A stretch of 64,000 nucleotides of DNA from Mesorhizobium sp. L-2-11 (GTDB lineage Bacteria > Pseudomonadota > Alphaproteobacteria > Rhizobiales > Rhizobiaceae): assembly GCF_016756595.1 (NCBI RefSeq), contig NZ_AP023257.1, positions 868,001 through 932,000 on the forward strand. The letters are read 5' to 3'. This document shows, one piece after another, positions 28,132 to 37,065 of the stretch. Position 1 is the first letter of the stretch. The number at the start of each line of letters is the position of its first letter. The translations under genes were made by a program, and so were the position numbers. Under the pieces are notes generated by a model. The model saw only the letters and a list, made by a program, of their open reading frames with translations. It was not told where the DNA came from and searched no databases.

Positions 28132-29058
28132 ATGCAAACAACCTTGAAAATCGGAACACGCGGCAGCCCGCTGGCGCTGGCGCAGGCGCATGAAACGCAG
28201 GCGCGGCTGATGGCCGCTCACGGTATGCCGGTTGAGGCATTCGAGGTGGTCGTCATCTCGACCAGCGGCGATCGCATCCAGGACCGGCCGCTGTCGGAAG
28301 CCGGCGGCAAGGGGCTGTTCACCAAGGAAATCGAGGAGGCGCTGCTGGCGCGCCGCATCGACATCGCCGTGCATTCGTCGAAGGACATGCCGACGGTGTT
28401 GCCCGACGGGCTGGAACTGTCTGCCTTCCTGCCACGCGAGGATGCCCGCGACGCTTTCGTCGGCAAGGCGGCCAAAACCATCGTCGGATTGCCGCACGGC
28501 GCGAAGGTCGGTTCGTCGTCGCTCAGGCGTCAGGCGCTGATTCGGCGGATGCGGCCGGACCTCGACGTGGTGATGTTCCGCGGCAATGTGCAGACGCGGC
28601 TGCGCAAGCTCGACGAGGGCGTCGCCGACGGCACCATCCTTGCCTATGCCGGGCTGAAGCGGCTCGGGCTCGAAGATGTCATCACCGACCTGATGCCGCT
28701 CGACAGCTTTCCGCCGGCGCCGGGGCAAGGCGCGATCTGCATCGAAAGCCGCATCGGCGATGACGACGTGCAAAGGATGCTGACGGCAATCCACGACGTG
28801 CCGACCGGGCAGGCGCTGGCCTGCGAACGCGCTTTCCTGGCGGCGCTCGACGGTTCCTGCCGCACGCCGATTGCCGGCCATGCGACGATATCGCGCGAAA
28901 CGGTCCTGTTCGGCGGGCTGATCATCTCGCCGGACGGCGCGCAATTCCATGAGGTCAAGGCGGAAGGCCCGGCGCAGGATGCCGCGCGCCTCGGCGAAGA
29001 AGCCGCCAGGACCGTGCGGGCCAAGGCCGGCGAAAAATTCTTCGACGGCTGGGCCTGA
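28132..29058 (+). CDS. hemC: Porphobilinogen deaminase (hydroxymethylbilane synthase)
   Basis: This 308-aa haem-pathway enzyme polymerises four porphobilinogens into hydroxymethylbilane. It has the start [14 protein letters not shown], the substrate-binding [10 protein letters not shown] and [25 protein letters not shown], and the dipyrromethane-cofactor cysteine C243 ([11 protein letters not shown]). ATG 28132 was chosen because the upstream frame is not family sequence. It overlaps no gene; hemD starts one base after its stop. Confidence 0.97.
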   Translation: MQTTLKIGTRGSPLALAQAHETQARLMAAHGMPVEAFEVVVISTSGDRIQDRPLSEAGGKGLFTKEIEEALLARRIDIAVHSSKDMPTVLPDGLELSAFLPREDARDAFVGKAAKTIVGLPHGAKVGSSSLRRQALIRRMRPDLDVVMFRGNVQTRLRKLDEGVADGTILAYAGLKRLGLEDVITDLMPLDSFPPAPGQGAICIESRIGDDDVQRMLTAIHDVPTGQALACERAFLAALDGSCRTPIAGHATISRETVLFGGLIISPDGAQFHEVKAEGPAQDAARLGEEAARTVRAKAGEKFFDGWA

Positions 29059-29059
29059 C

Positions 29060-29776
29060 ATGCGTCGCGTCCTGGTGACGAGGCCGGAGCCGGGCGCCTC
29101 GCGCACGGCACAGCGGCTTGAGGACCTGGGTTTTAAGCCGATCCTGCTGCCGCTGACCGAAACGGTGGCGCTGCGGGTCGATGCGGACAGGGTGGCATAT
29201 AATGCCGCGGCCGTTGTCGTCACCAGCGCCAATGCCGTGCGCCATGCGCCGAAGGAGATCCGCACGGCGCTCGCCGGTTTGCCTTGCCATGCGGTCGGCA
29301 GACGGACAGCGGGGGCCGCCCGTGCAGCCGGGTTTTTGTCCGTTAGCGAAGGGCCGGGCGATGCCGAGGCGCTGGCGGATGCGCTTGCCGGCGACTACGC
29401 CGGACAAACCATCGTCTATCTGTGCGGGCAGGTGCGGTTTTCGGGTTTCGAACAGCGGCTGCAGCCGGCAGGCGTTCAGGTTCGCGCCGTCGAGACCTAT
29501 GACACCGTTGCGCTGGATTATTCCGACGAGGCCGTTCTTGCGCGCTTGTCCGGCCGGCCGGTCGAGGCGGTGCTGCTCTATTCGGCCAAGGCGGCCACAG
29601 CGATGCAGGCACTGGCCGGGCGGCCGGCGCTGGCTGAGCTTTTTAGAAAGACATGTTTTTTTGCCCTGTCCGGACGTATCGCCGCAGCCTTGGAGACTGT
29701 TGACTCAGAACAGCTTCGTGTTGCGCCGGAGCCCAGCGAGGAGGCGCTGCTGGAGCTTTTGCGGACGTCGCCTTGA
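29060..29776 (+). CDS. hemD: Uroporphyrinogen-III synthase
   Basis: The 238-aa product closes hydroxymethylbilane into uroporphyrinogen III. The family is weakly conserved, but MRRVLVTRPEPGASRTAQRL at the start, VVTSANAVRH and the C-terminal pattern ALSGRIAAAL plus APEPSEEALLELL fit HemD. The ATG immediately follows the hemC stop (TGACATG), so translation is coupled. It is followed by the Mic60 gene. Confidence 0.92.
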   Translation: MRRVLVTRPEPGASRTAQRLEDLGFKPILLPLTETVALRVDADRVAYNAAAVVVTSANAVRHAPKEIRTALAGLPCHAVGRRTAGAARAAGFLSVSEGPGDAEALADALAGDYAGQTIVYLCGQVRFSGFEQRLQPAGVQVRAVETYDTVALDYSDEAVLARLSGRPVEAVLLYSAKAATAMQALAGRPALAELFRKTCFFALSGRIAAALETVDSEQLRVAPEPSEEALLELLRTSP

Positions 29777-29867
29777 CCCCGTGTCATCACGCCGCCCCTT
29801 TTCACCGCTTGGTGATGTGCTAGACCCTTTCTGAACCATCCCGAAGCGAATTCTCAGGAGCCCAAGC

Positions 29868-31361
29868 ATGGTCAAGACGCCGAAGATGCGGCATTCGAAA
29901 AGCCGTCGCGAGCCGGTGACCATCGAGCTCGAACCCGGCGCTGTCTCGCGCGTTGCCGACGAGGATGCCGCCAACGGGCGGACCGACGAGGCGAAGGCGG
30001 AGGAAGCGGCAAACGCGTCGCAGCCGGAAGCCCCTGAAGAACCCGTGCATGCCGACCAGACCGACATCGAGCCGTGGGAACATGCCGAAGCGACCCCGCC
30101 GGACGGCTCGGAGCAGCCGCCAGAGGGTGGCGCCAAAGGTCCTGAAGGGCCCAAACCAACTTATCCGGCCGGCTCGGAGGCATCGGCAAAGCGGGCCTTC
30201 GACTACAATTTTGACGACGCATCGGCCAAGGACGATTCGGCCAAGGCGGGCGCCGCGGACGCGCCGAAGGAAACCCAGACAGCGACTGAAGACATGGCAG
30301 CACAGCCGAAGCGTGGCGGCATCAACGGCATCGCCGCCGGCGTCATCGGCGGCGTCATCGCGCTGGCTGCCGCCGGAGCGCTGCAGTTTGCCGGCCTGCT
30401 CGGCGCGCCAGGGGCTGGCGATTTATCCTCGGGCGGCGTGTCGCTCGATGGCGTCAACAGCGAAATCGCCTCGCTGAAGAGCGAGATTGCCGGGCTTAGG
30501 GATACCGCCGGCAACAATGATGCCTCGGCCAAGGTGGACGGGCTGTCGTCGGCGCTCGATCAGGTCAAGACGGATGTCGTGGCGCTGAAGTCGGCGATCG
30601 AGCAGGGCGGAGCAGGCGACACTGCCGGGCTTGCAGCCCTCAGCGATAAGGTCAGGCAGATCGAGACGGCGGTTGCGGCGCTTGGCCAGACCGGCAACAC
30701 GGCGCCGGTCGATCTCGGACCGCTCAATGAGAAGCTGGCCGGGCTCGACGCAGCGGTGAAATCCGCCGGTGAGACGGCGAAGGCGCAGGACGGCCGGCTT
30801 GCGGCGCTGGAACAGTCGGTGTCGCAGCTTTCCGGCAAGGTCGAGGCACAGGCCGGGCAGCCCAAGGTTGCGCTCGCCATCGCCGCATCGGCGCTGAAGG
30901 CGGCACTCGACCGTGGCGCCCCATTCGCCGCCGAACTCGAAACTTTTACGGCGATTTCGCCGGGTGCTCCAGAGATCGCAGCCTTGCGTCCCTACGCCGA
31001 AAAGGGCGTTCCGACCCGGTCGGAGATCGCAACCGAAATGCCTGCCGCGGCCAATGCGATGGTTGCTGCCTCCGAGCCTTCCGACCAGAATGCCAGCTTC
31101 CTGCAAAACCTGCTGTCGAGCGCGCAATCGCTGGTCAAGGTCAGGCCGATCGGTGCCGTCGAAGGCGCTGGCGCTCCGGAAACCGTCGCCCGCATTGAGG
31201 TGGCGGTCAATCAGGGCGATTACGCCAAGGCGCTCAGCGAATACGATACGCTGCCCGAGGCGGTGAAGGCTGCCGGCGCCGAATTTGCCGGCAAATTGAA
31301 GGCGCGAATCGAGGTCGAGAAGCAGGTTGACGCGCTGATCGCCAGTGCGATGAAGGCGTGA
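29868..31361 (+). CDS. Mic60/mitofilin-family inner-membrane protein
   Basis: This 497-aa protein has the layout of alphaproteobacterial Mic60 (COG4223). An acidic, Pro/Ala-rich N-terminal region covers 1-145 and one membrane helix lies at about 150-175 (GIAAGVIGGVIALAAAGALQ). A long coiled coil follows (about 190-330, repeated LDQVKTDVVALKSAIE-like heptads). The mitofilin-like C-terminal part carries PFAAELETFTAI and LSEYDTLPEAVKAAG. In alphaproteobacteria this gene sits in the hem cluster and its product shapes intracytoplasmic membranes and contacts the outer membrane. Order hemC-hemD-this-hemY supports the call. Confidence 0.85.
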   Translation: MVKTPKMRHSKSRREPVTIELEPGAVSRVADEDAANGRTDEAKAEEAANASQPEAPEEPVHADQTDIEPWEHAEATPPDGSEQPPEGGAKGPEGPKPTYPAGSEASAKRAFDYNFDDASAKDDSAKAGAADAPKETQTATEDMAAQPKRGGINGIAAGVIGGVIALAAAGALQFAGLLGAPGAGDLSSGGVSLDGVNSEIASLKSEIAGLRDTAGNNDASAKVDGLSSALDQVKTDVVALKSAIEQGGAGDTAGLAALSDKVRQIETAVAALGQTGNTAPVDLGPLNEKLAGLDAAVKSAGETAKAQDGRLAALEQSVSQLSGKVEAQAGQPKVALAIAASALKAALDRGAPFAAELETFTAISPGAPEIAALRPYAEKGVPTRSEIATEMPAAANAMVAASEPSDQNASFLQNLLSSAQSLVKVRPIGAVEGAGAPETVARIEVAVNQGDYAKALSEYDTLPEAVKAAGAEFAGKLKARIEVEKQVDALIASAMKA

Positions 31362-31372
31362 GGACAACCCCG

Positions 31373-32971
31373 ATGATTCGCATTCTGCTTTTCCTCGCCG
31401 TGGTTTTCGCGCTCGGGCTGGGTTTCGCCTGGCTGGCAGACCGGCCGGGCGAGATGGTCGTCACCTTCAGCGGCTATCAATACCAGGTCAGCCTGATGGT
31501 GGCGGCGGTGGCGGTCGTTGCCGTGGTTGCCGCGGTGATGATCGTCTGGTGGCTGCTCAAGGCGCTGTGGAACAGCCCCTACACCATCTCGCGCTATTTC
31601 CGCGTGCGCCGTCGCGATCGCGGCTATCAGGCGCTGTCGACCGGCATGATTGCCGCCGGCGCCGGTGACGGAGCCCTCGCCCGCAAGAAGACCAGGGAAG
31701 CGGCAAAGCTCATCCGCTCCGACCAGGAGCCGCTGATCCAATTGCTGGAGGCGCAGGCCTCGCTGCTCGAAGGTGACCATGAGGGTGCCCGCGAAAAATT
31801 CGAGACCATGCTCGACGATCCCGAAATGCGGCTGCTCGGTCTGCGCGGGCTTTATCTCGAGGCCGAACGCCTCGGCGACCGCAACGCGGCGCGGCACTAC
31901 GCCGGCCGCGCCGCGGCGATGGCGCCGCAGCTGGCCTGGGCCGCCGAATCGACACTGGAAGACCTGACCGGTCGCGGCGACTGGGACGGCGCGCTGAAAC
32001 TGGTCGAGGCGCAGAAATCGACGCGGCAGATCGAGCGCGATGCCGCCAATCGGCGTCGGGCCGTGCTGCTCACGGCCAAGGCGCAGGCGCTGATCGACAG
32101 CGATCCCAATGCCGCCAAAACCGCTTCTCTGGAGGCCAACCGGCTGCGGCCGGATTTCGCGCCGGCCGCGGTGATCGCAGCCAAACTGCTGTTCAGACAG
32201 AATGATGTGCGCAAGGGCGCGAAGATCCTCGAAACGGCGTGGAAAGCCGAGCCGCATCCAGAGATCGCCGAGCTTTACACCCACGCCCGGCCAGGCGATG
32301 CCGTGCTCGACCGGCTGAACCGGGCAAAGAAGCTGCAGGAGATGAAGAAGAACCACGCCGAATCGTCGCTGGCGGTGGCGCGCGCCGCGCTCGACGCGCA
32401 CGACTTTTCAACCGCCCGCAAAGAGGCCGAGGCGGCTATCCGCATGGATCGCCGCGAAGGCGCCTACCTGCTTCTGGCCGACATCGAGGAGGCCGAGACC
32501 GGCGATCAGGGCAAGGTGCGGCAGCTTCTGTCCAAGGCAGTGCGTGCACCCGGCGATCCGGCCTGGGTCGCCGACGGCGTCGTCTCCGAACGCTGGGCGC
32601 CGGTGTCGCCGATCACCGGCAAGCTTGACGCCTTCGAGTGGCGTGCGCCGATGGAGCGGCTCGGCCAGTTCATCGACAGCGACGAGGATGCGCCGGACGC
32701 CGCGGTGCCGACAATCGCGGCGCCGACGAAGCCGGCAAAGGAAAATGTAATCGAGCTGAACCCCGCCGGTCCGGCCGAAAGGCCGACCACCGCGGCGGCA
32801 TCGGAAAGTGGCGAAGACGATGTTGCGCCGGTCAACGCCACGGCGTCTGCCACGGTGCCGCCGGATGGCGACGCCGTCGAACCGGTGGAGGAAATGGCTC
32901 GGCTGCCTGACGATCCCGGCGTCGATCCGGACGAGGAAGACCAAAAACCGCGCAAGTTTCGGTTGTTTTGA
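31373..32971 (+). CDS. HemY-like membrane TPR protein
   Basis: This 532-aa protein begins with two membrane helices (ILLFLAVVFALGLGFAWLA and VSLMVAAVAVVAVVAAVMIVW, seen as SLMVAAVAVVAVVAAVM). A HemY_N stretch (ALWNSPYTISRYFRVRRRDRG) and TPR-like helical repeats follow. The last 110 residues are low-complexity, acidic and Pro/Ala-rich. HemY proteins of this type lie next to haem genes in proteobacteria but are not the protoporphyrinogen oxidase of Gram-positives; the role is unclear. ATG 31373 starts the signal helix. Confidence 0.87.
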   Translation: MIRILLFLAVVFALGLGFAWLADRPGEMVVTFSGYQYQVSLMVAAVAVVAVVAAVMIVWWLLKALWNSPYTISRYFRVRRRDRGYQALSTGMIAAGAGDGALARKKTREAAKLIRSDQEPLIQLLEAQASLLEGDHEGAREKFETMLDDPEMRLLGLRGLYLEAERLGDRNAARHYAGRAAAMAPQLAWAAESTLEDLTGRGDWDGALKLVEAQKSTRQIERDAANRRRAVLLTAKAQALIDSDPNAAKTASLEANRLRPDFAPAAVIAAKLLFRQNDVRKGAKILETAWKAEPHPEIAELYTHARPGDAVLDRLNRAKKLQEMKKNHAESSLAVARAALDAHDFSTARKEAEAAIRMDRREGAYLLLADIEEAETGDQGKVRQLLSKAVRAPGDPAWVADGVVSERWAPVSPITGKLDAFEWRAPMERLGQFIDSDEDAPDAAVPTIAAPTKPAKENVIELNPAGPAERPTTAAASESGEDDVAPVNATASATVPPDGDAVEPVEEMARLPDDPGVDPDEEDQKPRKFRLF

Positions 32972-33016
32972 TTTGGCTGCGCTTGATAGGTTTGGCCGAT
33001 GGGAAGTAGGAATCAC

Positions 33017-33496
33017 ATGTTCGAACGCGTTCTGTCGTTTCTGAAGGACCTGCCGGGAGACGGCCGCGCCCGCAACAACGCCGATGATCCGCGCGTTGCC
33101 GCATCCGCCCTTCTCTACCATGTGATGAGTGCCGACGGCGTGCGTCAGGATGCCGAATGGGAGCGGTTCAAGGTAGTGCTGGCGGAAAGCTATTCGATCA
33201 GCGGCGACGAGCTCGACGCGCTGGCGGCTGCCGGCGAGCGGGCTGACAATGAGGCGATCGACCTCTACGCCTTCACCAGCATATTGAAGCGCCAGCTCGA
33301 TCCGGACGCGCGAAAAGCCTTCATCGGCCTGATGTGGGAAATCGTCTACGCCGATGGCGAATTGCACGAGTTCGAGGACAATATCGTCTGGCGGGTCGCC
33401 GAACTGATGGATGTCGAACGCCACGACCGCGTCGAGGCACGCCGCAAGGCGGCCGCCGAAGTGCCGGGCGCGGCTGGAACATCGAGCGACGAATAG
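33017..33496 (+). CDS. TerB-family protein
   Basis: This 159-aa all-helical protein has the TerB/DjlA-like pattern: AASALLYHVMSADGVRQDAE with its Asp-Gly metal-type loop, and a second such loop in WEIVYADGELHEFEDNIVWR. Relatives are called tellurite-resistance proteins, but a real function is not established. ATG 33017 was preferred to ATG 32999. It follows hemY by about 45 bases and may be in the same transcript. Confidence 0.85.
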   Translation: MFERVLSFLKDLPGDGRARNNADDPRVAASALLYHVMSADGVRQDAEWERFKVVLAESYSISGDELDALAAAGERADNEAIDLYAFTSILKRQLDPDARKAFIGLMWEIVYADGELHEFEDNIVWRVAELMDVERHDRVEARRKAAAEVPGAAGTSSDE

Positions 33497-33508
33497 ACGG
33501 GGTTCCCC

Positions 33509-34225
33509 ATGCCATCCACGCCGAGGCCGAGACCAAAAATCCTGATCGTGCTGCATCAGGAGAGTTCGAGCCCCGGGCGCGTCGGCCATATGCTTATCGA
33601 AGAAGGCTTCGACCTCGATCTCCGCTGCCCGCCGCTCGGCGACGCCTTGCCGGAAACACTGGACGATCATGCCGGAACCGTGGTGTTCGGCGGACCGATG
33701 AGCGCCAATGACGAGGACGACTTCGTCCGCCGTGAGACCGACTGGCTAAAAATTCCGCTCAGGGAGAACCGGCCGTTGCTCGGCATCTGCCTCGGCGCGC
33801 AGATGCTGGTCAACCATCTTGGCGGCAAGGTCGAGGGTCATGGCGAGGGGCTGGTCGAGATCGGCTGGTATCCGCTGACAGCGACCGAGGCGGGCCGGAA
33901 GCTGATGCGCTGGCCTGAGATGGTCTATCAGTTTCACCGCGAGGGCTTTTCGCTGCCGAAGGACGCGACGCTGCTGGCGACGGCCGAAACCTATCCCAAC
34001 CAGGCGTATCGTTATGGCGACAATGCCTGGGGCATCCAGTTCCATGGCGAATTGACCAGGGCGATGATGCAGCGCTGGGTCGTTCGCGGCGCGCATCGCT
34101 TCGAGTTGCCCGGCGCGCAGCCCGGTCGCGATCATCTCGGCGGCCGGCTGATCTGGGACATGCATCTGAAGCGCTGGCTCGGCGAATTCCTGCAGACGAT
34201 CTTCGGCAAGCCGGCGTTGTCGTGA
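33509..34225 (+). CDS. Class I glutamine amidotransferase-like protein
   Basis: This 238-aa stand-alone GATase1 domain resembles the GMP-synthase-like group. The nucleophile elbow is LLGICLGAQML (Cys), with VVFGGPMSAND as the oxyanion strand. The catalytic His and Glu are in WGIQFHGELT. No synthetase domain is attached, so the natural amide acceptor is unknown. The start ATG lies 12 bases after the TerB-like gene, suggesting one transcript. Confidence 0.88.
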   Translation: MPSTPRPRPKILIVLHQESSSPGRVGHMLIEEGFDLDLRCPPLGDALPETLDDHAGTVVFGGPMSANDEDDFVRRETDWLKIPLRENRPLLGICLGAQMLVNHLGGKVEGHGEGLVEIGWYPLTATEAGRKLMRWPEMVYQFHREGFSLPKDATLLATAETYPNQAYRYGDNAWGIQFHGELTRAMMQRWVVRGAHRFELPGAQPGRDHLGGRLIWDMHLKRWLGEFLQTIFGKPALS

Positions 34226-34235
34226 GCGCCTCGGG

Positions 34236-35477
34236 TCAGTTTCGCCCGTTGAGGTGGCGGATCTTGCGCAGCTGCGGGAACAGCACCGCCCACAGCCCGG
34301 CGACAACGACTGCGCCGACGCCGCCGATCACCACCGCGGGCACGGTGCCGATCAATGCCGCCATGGTGCCGGCGCGGAATTCGCCGAGCTCGTTGGAGGC
34401 GCCGACGAAAACCTGATTGACGGCGTTGACGCGGCCGCGAACCTTGTCCGGCGTCCACAGCTGGATCAGCGTCTCTCTGATATAGACGCTGAACATGTCG
34501 GCGGCGCCGAGCAAGGCGAGCGCTGCGATCGACAGCCAGGTGATGGTGGAAAGGCCGAACAGCACCGTGAAGGCGCCGAACAGCGCGACGAAGCCGAGCA
34601 TGACCACTCCGGCATGGTTGCGGATCGGATGTCCGGCCAGCCAGATGGCAACGCAGATGGCGCCGATCCCCGGCGCCGAACGCAACAGTCCCAGGCCCCA
34701 TGGGCCGAGTTCGAGGATGTCGCGCGCATAGACCGGCAGCAGTGCCGTGGCGCCGGACAAAAGCACGGCGAACAAATCGAGCGAAATGGCGCCGAGCACG
34801 ATCTTCTCGCTCCAGATATAGCCGAAGCCGGCAAACAGGGTCTGCATCGTCGGCCTGTCGGTCTCGCTGCGCTGGGCAGGCTTTGGGATGGTGAAGACCA
34901 GCACCGCGGCGACAAACATCAGAACGGCAGCGGTGCCGTATGCCGCTTGCGCCGAGAGCCCGTAGAGCAGGCCGCCGGCGACCGGTCCGACGATGGTCGC
35001 CGTCTGCCAGGCAGACGAATTCCAGGCGATCGCGTTGCCGAAGTCCTCCGGCGGCACAAGGTTGGCGAACAGCGACGCCGCGGCGGGTCCGAAGAAGGCC
35101 CGCGCGATGCCGAACATGGCGAGCACGCCGAAGATCAATCCCGGTCCGCTCAGGCCGCGCAGCGTCAGCAGCAGCAGGGCCAGCGCGCAGATCGCCTCCA
35201 GCAGCACCATCAGCGCCATGATCAGACGGCGGCCGAAACGGTCGGCGACCACCCCGGTGATCAGCACCAGCAGCAGCGAGGGCAGGAACTGGACAATGCC
35301 GACAAGGCCGAGATCGAACGGATCGCGGGTCAGGTCGTACACCTGCCAGCCGACGGCAACGGATACGATCTGGGTGGCGAATGTGGCGAGGAAGCGCGCC
35401 GCCCAATAGCTCAGGAAGGGTTTGTGCCGGAAGGCGGCATAGCGCCGGTCGGGCGGTGCGTGAGGTTCGGGTGTCAT
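34236..35477 (-). CDS. MFS exporter, EntS/MFS_3 type
   Basis: This 413-aa transporter of the major facilitator superfamily has about twelve hydrophobic helices. It resembles the EntS/MFS_3 group by the start FLSYWAARFLATFATQIVSVAVGW, the loop motif GVVADRFGRR between helices 2 and 3, and RAFFGPAAASLFANLVP. Members export siderophores or drugs; the substrate here cannot be told. Convergent with the GATase gene (10-base gap). Confidence 0.88.
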   Translation of the reverse strand: MTPEPHAPPDRRYAAFRHKPFLSYWAARFLATFATQIVSVAVGWQVYDLTRDPFDLGLVGIVQFLPSLLLVLITGVVADRFGRRLIMALMVLLEAICALALLLLTLRGLSGPGLIFGVLAMFGIARAFFGPAAASLFANLVPPEDFGNAIAWNSSAWQTATIVGPVAGGLLYGLSAQAAYGTAAVLMFVAAVLVFTIPKPAQRSETDRPTMQTLFAGFGYIWSEKIVLGAISLDLFAVLLSGATALLPVYARDILELGPWGLGLLRSAPGIGAICVAIWLAGHPIRNHAGVVMLGFVALFGAFTVLFGLSTITWLSIAALALLGAADMFSVYIRETLIQLWTPDKVRGRVNAVNQVFVGASNELGEFRAGTMAALIGTVPAVVIGGVGAVVVAGLWAVLFPQLRKIRHLNGRN

Positions 35478-35655
35478 GAATCAGGCCCCGTGGCAAGGAA
35501 GTCGGCCGGCGGGGCACTTCAACGAGGGCGCTGGTCCGACCGCAGCGCTTTTAACGCAGTTCGGTCCGACGCGCGCGCAAAAATCGGCTCTGGATCAAGG
35601 ATTCCCGGCTACCATGCTAATTGCACGGCTCGGCGGAGGTGGAAAGGTTCTCCCG

Positions 35656-35698
35656 CGCCCCCCTTCTGTCCTGCCGGACAGACGGGGCGCTGTCCCGC
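35656..35698. repeat. Palindromic repeat family 1, deleted copy
   Basis: CGCCCCCCTTCTGTCCTGCC is followed after a few bases directly by GGGGCGCTGTCCCGC. That is the left arm of copy 1 joined to what follows its right arm at 3160-3177. The central 120 bases are missing. Nothing else is recognised in 35478-35735. Confidence 0.7.
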
Positions 35699-35735
35699 TA
35701 ATCTTCGAGGCTTCCGTTTGCCGGCTTCGAACGCG

Positions 35736-36197
35736 TCAGACCGTAGCCTTGGGCTTCCTGGTCTTCTTGACCGGCGCCGGCGGGGCGGCCTTGCGGCCAA
35801 GGCCGATCGCCTTCGCCAACTGCGAGCGCGAGGCCGCATAATTGGGGGCGACCATCGGATAGTCAGCCGGCAAGCCCCATTTGGCGCGGTAGGCATCCGG
35901 CGTCAGCCCGAAATGAACGCCGATATGGCGCTTCAGGGATTTGAACTTCTTGCCGTCTTCGAGGCAGATGATGTAATCCGGCGTCACCGATTTCTTGGGA
36001 TTGACCGCCGGGATCAGCGGCGCTGCGACCGGAACGGCGGGCTGTCCAAGCCCACCTATCGACGCGCTGACGCTGGCGATGAGATCGCCGAGGCCGGAAG
36101 CGGGCAAGCGGTTCTTCTCGACGTAAGCGGACACGATGTGAGCGGTCAGCTCGAGAAGGTCGATGTCCTTGCGGGCTTTGTTGCTGTCGTCGGTCAA
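35736..36197 (-). CDS. mucR: MucR/Ros-family transcriptional regulator
   Basis: This 153-aa zinc-finger-like regulator controls exopolysaccharide, motility and symbiosis or virulence genes in Rhizobiales. The DNA-binding segment has C78 and H91/H95 in a CLEDGKKFKSLKRH context, followed by FGLTPDAYRAKWGLP, the family hallmark. The position of the second zinc Cys is D81, so the finger is not a canonical Cys2-His2 site; homologues in Mesorhizobium are known with such replacements. It has an AT-rich upstream region, as expected for an autoregulated H-NS-like factor. Confidence 0.93.
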   Translation of the reverse strand: MTDDSNKARKDIDLLELTAHIVSAYVEKNRLPASGLGDLIASVSASIGGLGQPAVPVAAPLIPAVNPKKSVTPDYIICLEDGKKFKSLKRHIGVHFGLTPDAYRAKWGLPADYPMVAPNYAASRSQLAKAIGLGRKAAPPAPVKKTRKPKATV

Positions 36198-36344
36198 TCT
36201 ATTTTCTCCGTTAGTGGGGTCGCAGAATTCCTAGTCGGCAAATCTGCATAACGCAATGACGCCGCACCACGCCACACATTATTTTGAATAACAATACTAA
36301 CGGCCGGGCCAGATCAACAGGTTTGCGCCCGAACCGCTACAATA

Positions 36345-37049
36345 TCAGACAATCAGGGATTTGTCGCGCCACAGTCGAAATCCCCCTTCGAAGGCGCGTG
36401 TGTTGTCGCCACGCCTGCAACCGGCAGGCAATTCGTCGAGTTTGTCGATATTGCCACCGCCGATGACCACATAGTCAGGCTGAAGGGCGGCGCGCAGCAG
36501 CTCGACGACGTCAAAGACGTATTTGCGCCATTTCTTCTTGCCGCGCTTCTCAAGGCCGCGTTCCCCGACATAGTCCTCGAAGCTGCCGCGCTTCTTGTAA
36601 GGCAGATGCGCGAGTTCCATCGGCTGGGCGACGTTGTCGAGGATCATCGCAGCACCGAGGCCGGTTCCAAGACCCAGGAACAGCATGCGCCCGCCTTCAT
36701 AGCTGCCGACGGCCTGCATCAGCGCGTCGTTGACCAGCTTCACCGGCTTGCCGAACTGCGTTGCGAAGTCAAATCCGACCCAGCCCTTGCCGAGATTGGC
36801 GGGGTCAGCCAGTGGCCTGTTGTGGTGCACAGGGCCGGGATAACCGATCGAAACGACGTCGTAGGGCAAGCCATCGGCGAGCGTCCGCACGGTCGCGATC
36901 ATCTGCTGCGGTGTCAGGCCGGGTCCGGAATCGGCCCTGCGCTCCTCGCCGCCGGCGCTGGTGAGGATCTTGACATGGGAGCCGCCAATATCGATCGCAA
37001 GCACGATTTTTTCGCTGTCCGGTGCCGGCTTTTTCGCCGCTTTGGCCAT
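36345..37049 (-). CDS. ppgK: ROK-family polyphosphate-type glucokinase
   Basis: This 234-aa sugar kinase has the N-terminal phosphate loop LAIDIGGSHVKIL, GYPGPVHHNRP, the sugar/catalytic region KLVNDALMQAVG and the GTGLGAAMIL loop. The short ROK layout with no zinc-binding Cys motif is that of the PpgK group, which phosphorylates glucose with polyphosphate and/or ATP. The phosphoryl donor is inferred only. ATG 37049 was chosen over a longer upstream frame that overlaps zwf. Last gene of the GH15-gnd-zwf block, where its product glucose-6-phosphate feeds Zwf. Confidence 0.85.
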   Translation of the reverse strand: MAKAAKKPAPDSEKIVLAIDIGGSHVKILTSAGGEERRADSGPGLTPQQMIATVRTLADGLPYDVVSIGYPGPVHHNRPLADPANLGKGWVGFDFATQFGKPVKLVNDALMQAVGSYEGGRMLFLGLGTGLGAAMILDNVAQPMELAHLPYKKRGSFEDYVGERGLEKRGKKKWRKYVFDVVELLRAALQPDYVVIGGGNIDKLDELPAGCRRGDNTRAFEGGFRLWRDKSLIV

Positions 37050-37065
37050 TGCGTCGCCTCCGAGT

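Noticed and set aside
33509..34225. GATase as the missing PuuD gamma-glutamyl hydrolase
   Set aside because: Its motifs (LLGICLGAQML, WGIQFHGELT) fit the GMP-synthase-like group, and it lies 13 kb away in another operon.
34254..36251. 665-codon frame antisense to the MFS and MucR genes
   Set aside because: Low-complexity Gln/Arg/Glu-rich shadow of two well-supported genes.
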